A program made the translations under genes and the position numbers. Positions 21,119 to 31,500 of a DNA stretch of 64,000 nt are shown here, piece by piece; position 1 is the stretch's first letter, and the number at the start of each line of letters is the position of its first letter. The notes under the pieces were generated by a model, which saw nothing but the letters and a program-made list of their open reading frames with translations, was not told the origin of the DNA and searched no databases. The stretch covers positions 444,001 through 508,000 of the forward strand of contig CANJKZ010000172.1 in NCBI GenBank assembly GCA_947471745.1. Direction: 5' to 3'. The DNA comes from Closterium sp. Naga37s-1 (Eukaryota; Streptophyta; Zygnematophyceae; Desmidiales; Closteriaceae).

Positions 21119-24100
21119 ATGGCTACCCCCAGCGTTCTCGTCTTTGATGCTGAGGGTCGGGCTGTTGACTTTGAGGTCTGGGTCGATGATCTGCTGCTTT
21201 TCCTACAGTGCGATAGGAAAGACGGTCTCTCACTGTTCGATCTCACGTCTGGCGCCTCTCCTGCCCCTGCTGCCGATGCTGACGGCACTGTTCGCTCCCA
21301 GTGGGCCACACGCGATGCTGCTGCCCGTCTTGCTGTGCGTAGTCACTTGCCGTCCTCTGAGCGCGCGCACTTTAGTCAGTTGAAGAGTGCTAAGACCTTG
21401 TACGACGCTGTCATTGCACGCTACTCTTCCCCTGCCACTGCTGCTCTTAGCCGCCTCATGCTGCCGTACCTGTTCCCTGACCTAGCTGCCTTTCCCACAG
21501 TCGCTGACCTCATTACGCACCTTCGCACTAGTGACGCCCGCTACCGCGCTGCGCTTCCTGCTGAGTTCTGCGCCAAGACCCCCCCCCCCATGTATATCAC
21601 CCTCTACTACCTAGTCACCCGGCTCCCTGACTCCCTTCGCTCAGTCAGGGACCACTTCCTCTCGGTTTGCCCCACCACACTCACCGTTGACCTCCTCGAG
21701 GAGCGCCTCCTGGCAGCAGAGAAGAGTATAGTCGCTGTAGGAGCCTCTCGTGGTGACCCTCGTGCCCCCTTCTTCGAGGGGTGCTCCCCCTCCCCCCTTT
21801 TGCCCTCTGTTGCCTCTGCTGCTGCCGTCGACTTAGTTGGCACCGAGTCGGTCGGCGCTGCGTCTGCCCCTAGCGGGAGACGCCGCACCGGCAAGGGCAA
21901 GGGGGGCAAGGGCGCTGGGGGGGCTGGCGGGGGTGGTGGAGGTGGCGGTGGAGGCGGCGGAGGGCGTGGGGGTGGCGGTGGAGGCGGCGGAGGGCGTGGG
22001 GGTGGCGGTGGGAGTGGTAACTGGGGTGGGGGCTTCGGTGGCGGCGGTGGAGGCGGAGGCGGCGGCGGCGGTGGCGGTGGCGGTGGGAGCGGAGGCGGTG
22101 GCGGTGGCGGCGGTGGCGGAGGTGGCGGCGGTGGAGGTGGAGCTGGTCGGGGTGGCTCTGCGCAGCGGAGCGGCTTCGGTGGTGGTCAGCGCCAGCAGCA
22201 GCAGCGCGCTCGTGAGACCCCGCCCCCCCAGCAGCTTCGTGAGTGGTACGCTGCGCGTCAGCGGGGTGGGGGTGCTGGTCCTTGTGCCTACGTCCTGCGT
22301 ACCGGCGACCGCACTGGTGAGCCGTGCGGTGGCCCGCACACCACCCAGCGCTGCTTCGGCCGCCTAACGGACGCTTGGCGTCTCCAGTTCCCTGACGCCA
22401 CTGAGATCCCCCGCTGGGGCGAGCTGCTTAGGTCGGGGGTTGCTATCTTTGATCTAGACTATGATGCTATTCTTGCTGCCATGTATGTTGTGTCTACTAG
22501 TGATGAGGGTGACTGTTACCTGTGTGTTCCGCCTGACCCGGGCATTGAGGCTGCTGCTCTAGGTGCTGGTGAGGCTGCTGCTCTAGGTGCTAGTGCGTCT
22601 GCTGCCCCAGGTGCTGGTGAGTCTGCTCTCTCAGGTACCACGTCGGCTCAGGCCCTGCACACTTTCACCCTTGACTCGGGTGCTTCCCGCTCTTTCTTCC
22701 GAGACCGCACCACTCTTACACCGCTTAGTCGGCCGGTTGCGGTCTCCCTGGCGGACCCCTCTGGGGGTCCTGTCCTTGCCCACTTCTCCACTGTCTTACC
22801 GTGTCCGGCGGCCCCCTCTGGCACCCTGTCAGGTCTCTACCTCCCCTCGTTCTCCACGAACTTGGTGAGTGGTGCTGATCTACAGGATGGGGGGGTTGAC
22901 CAGTTCACTCCTGCGAGTCAGCGAGTGACCCACTGTACTTGTGCTCGGACGGGCCGACACTTGGCTACGTTTACCCGTCAGCCGGGGTCGAGCCTGTACA
23001 CACTGACTACTGAGTCTCCTCCGGTCGCTGAGTCTGGTCAGGTAGCTGCGTCGGGTTAGGCGTTTGCTGCGGCGTCCAGGACTGGTCCTGAGTCTGCTCC
23101 CTGCTCGTGTCGTCTCCTGTCCCACCGGACTCTCCTCTGGCACCACCGCCTTGGTCACCCCTCCCTGCCTCGTCTTCGAGGCATGGCCTCCCGTTACCTT
23201 GTCTCTGGTCTTCCCCGGTCCCTCCCTCCCCTCCCTCCGGGGCCTGCCCCCACCTGCGTTCCCTGCGTCGAGGGACGGCAGCGCGCCGCTCCTCACTCCT
23301 CCGAGTTTCCTCCGACAGAGGCTCCACTGCAGACTCTTCACATGGACGTGTGGGGCCCCGCCCGCGTCCGTGGCCAGGGTCACGAGCGTTACTTCCTGTT
23401 GGTGGTTGACGACTACTCGCGTTACACCACGGTGTTCCCCTTGCGCAGCAAGGGTGACGTCACTGAGGTGTTGATCGACTGGATCCGCGCGGCTCGTCTC
23501 CAGCTCAGAGAGAGTTTCGGCTCGGACTTTCCTGTTCTGCGTCTGCACTCTGACAGAGGCGGGGAGTTTTCCTCTGGCCTTCTGGGAGCCTTCTGTCGTG
23601 CACAGGGCATCCGCCAGACGTTCACGCTTCCGGCCTCTCCACAGCAAAATGGGATTGCTGAGCGCTGCATTTGCATGGTCATGGATGTCGCTCGTACGTC
23701 CATGATCCATGCGGCTGCTCCCCATTTTCTGTGGCCGTTCGCGGTTCAGTACGCGGCGCATCAGATCAACCTTCAGCCCCGAGTCTCCTTGCCGGAGACC
23801 TCCCCCACCTTGCGGTGGACCGGGAAGGTTGGCGATGCGTCTGCGTTTCGTGTCTGGGGATCTCGGGCGTTTGTCCGCGACTTGTCTGCGGACAAACTGT
23901 CCCCCCGTGCTGTTCCCTGCGTCTTCCTTGGCTTCCCCCCTGACGCGCCTGGTTGGCAGTTTTACCACCCCACCTCGCGCCGTGTTCTGTCCTCCCAGGA
24001 CGTCACGTTTGACGAGTCGGTTCCGTACTACCGTCTCTTCCCCTACCGCACTGCGCCCCTTCCCCCGCCGCCGCTCTTCCTCGCGCCAGGTCCCCCCCCG

Positions 24101-27085
24101 GTAGACCCTCTCCCCCCTCAGGGTCCTGCCCCGTCAGGTGTGTCCCAGGTAGACGCTGTCGAGCCTGTCGAGGTAGCTGTTGACTCTGGTGCTGCTAGGG
24201 GTGCTGAGCCTGCGGGTGCGGGGTCTGGGGGTGCTGAGCCTGGGGGTGCTGAGTCTGGGGGTGCTGAGCCTGGGGGTGCTGAGCCTGGGGGTGCGGCGCC
24301 TGGGGGTGCTGAGCCTGGGGGTGTGGAGCCTTGGGGTACTGGGTCTACTCGTGTGGCCTCTGGCGGTGCTAGGTCTGGGGGTCCTTCGGGTCCTTTGTCT
24401 CGGCGGGAGCTACCCTCTCCACAGGAGCTGCGCGAGTGGTTTGCCAGGCGTTGGAGCCGTGCTGCTGGTGCTGGAGGAGCTGCTGTTGCTGTTGACCCTG
24501 TGGTCGGCGCTGGAGGTACTGGAGCCACTGGTCATGGAGGTGCTCGTACTTGCGGTACTGGAGCTGCTGGGACTGGGGGTGCTGCTGAGGCTGCTGGAGT
24601 TGGTCCTGCTGGAGGTGCTGTTGGTGCTTCTGGAGGTACTGGAGCTACTGGTGCTGCTGAGGGTACTGGAGCTACTGGGGGTGCTGGTGCTGGAGGTACT
24701 TCTGGCGCTGGTGCTTCTGAGGGTGCTGCAGTTGACGCTCCTGGAGCTGGAGGTGCTGCTGGCGCTGGTGCTGCCGCTGGGGGTGCTGGTGCTGTCCCTG
24801 CTGTTTCCGGAGGCGCTGCGCGGCCGCGGCCGTACTTCGTTCCGCTCCTTCAGCAGGTTCTTGGTCTCCCCCCCTCTACTGGTCCTCCTCCTCCCTTAGA
24901 GTGTCCACAGCCTGTCCGGTCCGAGTCACAGTTACAGCCCGCCTCCCCACTGCCGGCTCCTTCTCCCTACACTGGTCCTACTGGAGGTCTTGCTGAGCGT
25001 CGTGAGCCTGCGTCTCGTCCTGCGTCGCCTGTTCGTGTTGTTCGCGCTAGTCGTCGTGTTCCGCGTCAGCGTCCTCCTGCGGTCCCGGGCACGCACCAAA
25101 TGGCACTGCGTCCTTCCACTGCTCCGAAACGTGTCCCTTTGCCGTCTCCTCCAGTGTCCTCTCTTCCTGCTCTTGCTGACCCGGGGTCTGACTCTCTTCG
25201 TGCTGCCAGTCCTACTGTCACGCGTCTCCTCGCCACTGTCGTCACTGACCCTTCCTTTGAGTCCACTGCTGCGTCTGCCTTAGTTGCGGAGCTTGTCGAC
25301 TTTGCTGCTCACTGTCGTCTCGACTACGCTGCTAGTCTTGTTGCTGAGTCTGAGTCTGTCTGTCCTCCGTCCGTCGGGGGTGAGTGTGCTCTTAGCACGG
25401 ACGTCCTTGAGGACAGACAGGAGGAGTTCCAGTGTTTTGCTGCTGCTTTGCCTCATCTCGTGTCCATGCTGATTGCCCCTGAGGGAGACCCGGATGCACC
25501 AGACACCCCGACTCCTCGATCGTACGCTGAGGCGATCGAGGGTCCCTACTCCTCACAGTGGCAGTCAGCCATGGACGCAGAGATGGCTTCCTGGAAGTCT
25601 ACAGGCACCTACGTCGACGAGGTTCCTCCACCTGGGGCGAACATCGTCAGTGGCATGTGGATTTTCAGGGTGAAGCGGCCGCCTGGTTCTCCGCCTGTCT
25701 TCAAGGCGCGTTACGTGGCTCGAGGCTTCAGTCAGCGGCAGGGAGTTGACTACTTTCAGACCTTCTCTCCCACCCCGAAGATGACCACTCTTCGGGTGTT
25801 GCTACACATAGCCGCTCAGCGTGACTACGAGCTTCACTCTCTTGACTTCAGCACAGCTTTCTTGCAGGGCAGCCTGCACGAGGAGATCTGGCTGCGCCGC
25901 CCACCTGGCTTCACTGGGTCGTTTCCTCCTGGTACCCAGTGGAGCCTCCGGCGGCCAGTCTACGGTCTCCGCCAGGCGCCTCGTGAGTGGCACGACACAC
26001 TGAGGACTACACTTGCGGCTCTTGGGTTTGCTCCCTCTACTGCCGACCCGTCGCTGTTTCTGCGCACCGACAGCTCTTTGCCGCCGTTCTACATCCTCGT
26101 GTACGTCGACGACTTGGTCTTTGCCACTGCTGACACTGCTGGACTCGCCCACGTGAAGTCCGAGCTGCAGAAGAGACACACGTGCACAGACCTGGGTGAA
26201 CTGCGCAGCTACCTTGGCTTGCAGATCACCCGGGACAGAGCACAGTGCACCATCACCTTGACTCAGTCACACATGGTGCAGCAGGTCCTTCAACGCTTCG
26301 ACTTCACGTACTCCTCGCCTCAGGCCACTCCTCTGTCTACTCGCCACTCGCTCTCAGCTCTGCCTTCGGATGAGTCCGTAGAGCCGAGTGGCCCGTACCC
26401 AGAGCTTGTTGGCTGCCTCATGTACCTGATGACCTGCACACGACCTGACCTTGCATACCCTCTTAGCATCCTAGCACGCTATGTTGCTCCTGGGAGACAC
26501 CGACCAGAGCACATGGCTGCTGCGAAGAGGGTGTTGCGCTACTTGTGCAGTACGTCGGGCATGGGGCTAGTGCTTGGAGGGCGGCGTTCAGTGGTCCTCA
26601 CAGGTCACGCAGACGCTTCTTGGGCTGACGACCAGGCTACGCAGTGGCCGTCACAGGGTTACACCTTCAGCCTTGGTTCCGGCTCTGTTTCGTGGCGGTC
26701 TACCCGCTCGTCTTCTGTTCTCGGCTCCAGTTGTGAGGCCAAGATCTACGCAGGGGCCATGGCTGCACAGGAGTTACGCTGGCTCACCTACCTGCTGACC
26801 GACCTGGGAGAGCCGCCTCGTTCTCCTCCAGTTCTGTACGTAGACAACAAGGCCATGCTGGCCTTGTGTCGGGAGCACAGACTGGAGCACAGAACGAAGC
26901 ACATTGCTCTTCGCTACTTCCTTGCTCGTGAGCTGCAGCAGCGTGGTCAGCTGCGCCTTGCTTACGTGGCCTCTCAGGCCAACACTGCTGATATCTTTAC
27001 CAAGGCACTTCAGCCTTGTGATCATCAGCGATTTTGTACGATGCTAGGTCTTGTGCCTACTTGGCCTCACTTGCTCACTTCTTGA
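21119..27085 (+). pseudogene. Copia-C gag-pol polyprotein (single in-frame TAG)
   Basis: The start at 21119 (MATPSVLVFDAEG) matches the sister copies; the open frame upstream to 20927 is leader. Domains: Gag (to about 21880), poly-Gly tract, Cys/His knuckle C-X13-C-X3-H-X4-C (about 22283-22355), protease DSGAS (22671), integrase HHRLGH (about 23145), HMDVWGP (about 23340), HSDRGGEF (23546), NGIAERC (about 23650), repeat linker (24190-24370), RT YVDDLVF (26102), RNase H, TGA stop. The only lesion is TAG at 23057 between protease and integrase, CAG in Copia-B and Copia-D. If that codon were read through, the whole polyprotein of about 1,988 codons would be made. Confidence 0.94.
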
Positions 27086-27284
27086 CCTTGCTTGTACTGT
27101 GTTCTATATATACCTGCACTTGCTTGTTTACCCTTATATATATGATCCTGCATGTGAACTGGCCTTGTGGCCTTGAACCTGTGCTCGGAATGTGTGGTGA
27201 CGTTGTGATCCACCCTGAGCTTGCTTTGCTTTGCTTGACTGGTCTTGTGACCCCTTGTTCTCCCCCACTTTGCCTATGGGGGTG
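27086..27284 (+). promoter_or_regulatory. Copia-C 3' UTR and polypurine tract
   Basis: Same conserved block as Copia-B (gaactggccttgtggcctt, gatccaccctgagctt, gactggtcttgtgacc) and the same CCCCCA...TGGGGG hairpin ending at the LTR. Confidence 0.7.
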
Positions 27285-27410
27285 TGTCAGACTTATATGA
27301 TCTAGCCTGTATAGGCTGTAGCGGGTTAGATACTAAGGGGTACACAATTCTAAGGTTTGATATTTGTATCACACACATTCCTTAGTCAAATCATTCCTTG
27401 TTTCTCATCA
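27285..27410 (+). repeat. Copia-C 3' LTR
   Basis: 126 bp, reads identical to the 5' LTR, followed by tggct. Confidence 0.95.
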
Positions 27411-27552
27411 TGGCTCGGTGGTGGTTGCGATTGGAGCGGAGGCCGACTCGAGGGTGGTTCGGTGCGACGAAATAGGCCCAACAGGTTCGTCGCGTGACCC
27501 TCGGGATGGCCTCGCTAACGAGTGCCTCAGTAAGGATTTGTAAATCCTCACA
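27411..27552 (-). repeat. LARD-1 5' LTR, outer part
   Basis: Continues the 19860-19994 fragment after the Copia-C insertion and ends before target duplicate gatcc at 27553. Confidence 0.9.
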
Positions 27553-27946
27553 GATCCTATCCAAATCGGTCTTGTTACTGCTGGGGACTTGCCTTGTTCG
27601 GAAAAAAAGCACCAAACTTTCTGGAAATTTTCATGAGCTTTCTAGTGGACCCAACTAGAAGGGGGGAGGGGGGGGGGGGGGGGGGGGGGGGGGTTCACTA
27701 TTTTAGCTGTTGGCTTTAAATTAACAAATGTAGTCGTTTTCAGGCCCCACGTGTTTCGAGTAAATTACTCTGTTTCTCTGAAAATGAGAGTCATTCTTGA
27801 AAGGAACTCTGTACCTGCTGGGTTTTGATTTTGAAAGTTTAGTTTTCTCTGATTTATCAGAGTTTTTTTGTAGGCTACTCTGAGCTCTCTAGGCTTTTTT
27901 CTAAGGACCGAGTTTACTCTGTACAGAGGATACATGCCCCCTAGCC

Positions 27947-28002
<56 letters not shown>

Positions 28003-28161
28003 CCCCTCCCAAATATCGGGTTTTCCCCAAATATTGGGATAAAATGGCTTGTTTGTGTAGCGGGTGAGTGCGCTCATAACCCCCTAGGCCAACGAGCCTG
28101 TAACCCTTCCCTAGGATCAATCGGGGATCACCAGTGGACCTCTGACACACCATCCAGATTT
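27553..28161. other. Intergenic segment with poly-G and poly-C tracts
   Basis: Begins with the right part of the possible split exon (to about 27633, TGA). Then a G tract (27661-27693, one A inside) and a C tract (27948-28000, 53 bases) flank 250 bp of AT-rich DNA rich in actctg/cagagt words. Those words recur at 35830-35950, beyond Copia-D. Confidence 0.6.
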
Positions 28162-28166
28162 CGTTC

Positions 28167-28295
28167 TGAGAAGAAACAAGGAATGAATGAACTATGAATG
28201 AATTTGGTACAAGTGCTAACCCTAATTGGGTTGTACCCCTTATGGGCTACCCCACTATAGCCTACACAATATGCATGAGCTATAATGTTCTGACA
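28167..28295 (-). repeat. Copia-D 3' LTR
   Basis: 129 bp; minus strand begins TGTCAGAACATT and ends TTCTTCTCA. Confidence 0.95.
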
Positions 28296-28506
28296 CACCC
28301 CCATAGGCAAAGTGGGGGAGAACAAGGGGTCACAAGACCAGTCAAGTAAAGCAAAGCAAAGCAAGCTCAGGGTGGATCACAAAGTCACCACACATTCCGA
28401 GCACAAGTTCAAGGCCACAAGGCCAGTTCACATGCAGGAGTACATATATGTAAAAAGGCTAGACAAGCAAGAGCAGGTATATATATATGTAACAGTACAA
28501 GCACGG
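28296..28506 (-). promoter_or_regulatory. Copia-D 3' UTR and polypurine tract
   Basis: Minus strand carries the conserved gatccaccctgagctt and gactggtcttgtgacc block and ends CCCCCACTTTGCCTATGGGG before the LTR. Confidence 0.7.
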
Positions 28507-31500
28507 TCAAGAGGTGAGCAAGTGAGGCAAGGTAGGCACAAGGCCCAGCTGAGTACAGAAGCGCTGATGGTCACAAGGCGCAAGCGCCTTGGTGAAGATA
28601 TCAGCAGTGTTGGCCTCAGAGGCCACGTACGCAAGACGCAGCTGACCACGCTGCTGCAGCTCACGAGCAAGAAAGTAGCGGAGAGCAATGTGCTTCGTTC
28701 TGTGCTCCAGTCGCTGCTCCCGACACAAGGCCAGCATGGCCTTGTTGTCTACGTACAGCACTGGAGGAGAACGAGGCGGCTCTCCGAGGTCAGTCAGCAG
28801 GTAGGTGAGCCAGCGAAGCTCCTGTGCAGCCATGGCTCCTGCGTAGATCTCAGCCTCACAACTGGAGCCGAGAACAGAAGACGAGCGAGTAGCCCGCCAC
28901 GAAACAGAGCCGGAACCAAGGCTGAAGGTGTAACCCTGTGACGACCGCTGCGTAGCCTGGTCGTCAGCCCAAGAAGCGTCTGCGTGCCCAGTAAGGACCA
29001 CTGGACTCTGCCCTCCAAGCACAAGCCCCATGCCCAATGTACTGCACAAGTAGCGCAACACCCTCTTCGCAGCAGCCATGTGCTCCGGTCTGTGTCTCCC
29101 AGGAGCAACATAGCGTGCGAGAATGCTAAGAGGGTATGCAAGGTCAGGTCGTGTGCAGGTCATCAGGTACATGAGGCAGCCAACAAGCTCTGGGTACGGG
29201 CCACTCGACTCTACGGACTCATCCGAAGGCAGAGCTGAGAGCGAGTGGCGAGTAGGCAGAGGAGTGGCCTGAGGCGAGGAGTACGTGAAGCCGAAGCGCT
29301 GAAGGACCTGCTGCACCATGTGTGACTGAGTCAGGGTAATGGTGCGGCGTGCTCTGTCCCGAGTGATCTGCAAGCCAAGGTAGCTGCGCAGTTCACCCAG
29401 GTCAGTGCACGTGTGTCTCTTCTGCAGCTCGGACTTCACGTGGGCGAGTCCAGCAGTGTCAGCTGTGGCAAAGACCAAGTCGTCGACGTACACGAGGATG
29501 TAGAACGGCGGCAAAGAAGTGTCGGTGCGCAGAAACAGCGACGGGTCGGCAGTAGAGGGAGCAAACCCAAGAGCCGCAAGTGTAGTCCTCAGTGTGTCGT
29601 GCCACTCACGCGGTGCCTGGCGGAGACCGTAGACTGGCCGCCGTAGGCTCCACTGGGTGCCAGGAGGAAAAGACCCAGTGAAACCAGGTGGGCGACGCAG
29701 CCAGATCTCCTCGTGCAGGCTGCCCTGCAAGAAAGCAGTGCTGAATTCAAGAGAGTGTAGCTCGTAGTCACGGTGAGCAGCTACGTGCAGCAGTACCCGA
29801 AGAGTGGTCATCTTCGGGGTGGGAGAGAAGGTCTGAAAGTAGTCAACTCCCTGCCGCTGACTGAAGCCTCGAGCCACGTAACGCGCCTTGAAGACAGGCG
29901 GAGAACCCGGCGGCCGCTTCACCCTGAAAATCCACATGCCACTGACGATGTTCGCCCCAGGAGGGGGAACAGCGTCAACGTAGGTGCCTGTGGACTTCCA
30001 GGAAGCCATCTCTGCGTCCATAGCTGCCTGCCACTGAGAGGGGTAGGGACCCTCTATCGCCTCCGCGTAAAAGCACGGAGTCGGGATGTCAAGTGCATCC
30101 GGGTCTCCCTCAGGGGTAAGCAGTACGGACACGAGATGAGGTGAAGCAGCGGCCAAGCACTGGAACTCCTCCTGCCTGTCCTCAAGGACGTCCGTGCCAA
30201 GGGCACACTCACCCCCGACGGACGGAGGACAGACAGACTCAGACTCAGCAACAAGACTGGCGACGTAGTCTAGGCGACAGCGAGCAGCAAAGTCGACGAG
30301 CTCAGCAACTAGGGCAGACGCAGCAGTGGACTCAAAGGAAGGGTCAGTGACAACAGTAGCAAGGAGACGCGTGACAGTAGGACTGGCAGCACGAAGAGAG
30401 TCCGACTCCGGGTCGGCAAGAGCAGGAAGAGAAGACTCAGGAGGAGAAGGCAAAGGGGCACGCAGAGGAGCAGTGGACGGACGCAGAGACATCCGGTGCG
30501 TGCCAGGGACAGGAGGAGGACGCTGACGCGAACCACGACCACTAGTGCGAGCAGCACGGACAGGCGACGCAGGGCGAGACGCAGGCTCACGACGCTCAGC
30601 AAGACCTCCAGTAGGACCAGTGTAGGGAGACGGAGCAGGCAGTGGGGAGGCCGGCTGTAACTGTAACTGCGACGGGACAGGCTGTGGACACTCTAAGGGA
30701 GGAGGAGGACCAGTAGAAGACGGGAGACCAAGAACCTGCTGAAGGAGCGGAACGAAGTACGGCCGAGGCCGCGCGGCGACTCCTGACACAGTAGGGACAG
30801 CACCAGCACCCCCTGTGGCAGCACCAGCACCAGTAGCAGCTCCAGCTCCAGTACCCCCAGCAGCACCAGCAGTACCCCCAGCAGGACCGCCTCCAGGACC
30901 GACAGCAGTAGCCTCCGCGCCAACACCCGCAGCAGCTCCAGCTCCAGAAGTACCCGCAGGTCCAGCAGCTCCAGTACGCCCAGTACGAGCACCTCCGGGA
31001 CCCGTGGCACCAGCTCCCTCAGCAGCAACAGAAACTCCAGTACCCGCAGCTCCTCCAGCTCCAGCAGCTCGCCTCCAGCGCCGGGCAAACCACTCACGCA
31101 GCTCCTGTGGAGAGAGTGGCTCCCGGCGAGAAGAAGCACCCGGAGAACCGCCAGGCACAGCACCAGCAGGCCCAGCTCCCTCAGGCTCCGCACCCCCAGG
31201 CTCAGCACCTCCAGGCGTAGCACCCCCAGGCTCAGCACCCCCAGACGCAGCACCCCCAGGCGTAGCACCCCTAGACTCAGCACCCCCAGGCTCAGCACCC
31301 CCAGTCGTAGTACCCTCAGGCTCAGCACCCCCAGGCGTAGCACCCACACGCTCAGCACCCCCAGAGTCAGCACTCCCAGGCTCAGCACCCTCAGCAGCAC
31401 CAGAGTCACCAGCGACCTCGACAGGCTCGACTGCGTCTACCTGGGACACACCTGAAGGGGCAGGACCCTGAGGGGGGAGGGGGTCTACCGGGGGGGGACC

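Larger units (their letters stand above)
19995..27410 (+). mobile_element. Copia-C: full-length Ty1/copia element inside the LARD-1 LTR
   Basis: Two 126-bp LTRs that read as identical, target duplication tggct (19990-19994, 27411-27415), primer site and polypurine tract present. The single Gag-Pol frame is complete apart from one TAG. With identical LTRs it is a young insertion, and together with Copia-D it is the best candidate here for a recently active family. Confidence 0.96.
16011..27552 (-). mobile_element. LARD-1: non-coding LTR element, 5' LTR split by Copia-C
   Basis: The 272-bp sequence at 16011-16282 recurs as 19860-19994 plus 27411-27552 once Copia-C is removed. The outer ends are flanked by gatcc (16006-16010, 27553-27557). 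On the minus strand the LTR begins TGTAAGGATTTAC and ends ATAACA; the primer site lies at 19846-19857 and a purine tract at 16283-16295, so the element reads right to left. The 3.56-kb interior holds no retroviral domain. About eight LTR differences make it older than Copia-C. It fits a large retrotransposon derivative moved by other elements' proteins. Confidence 0.9.
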
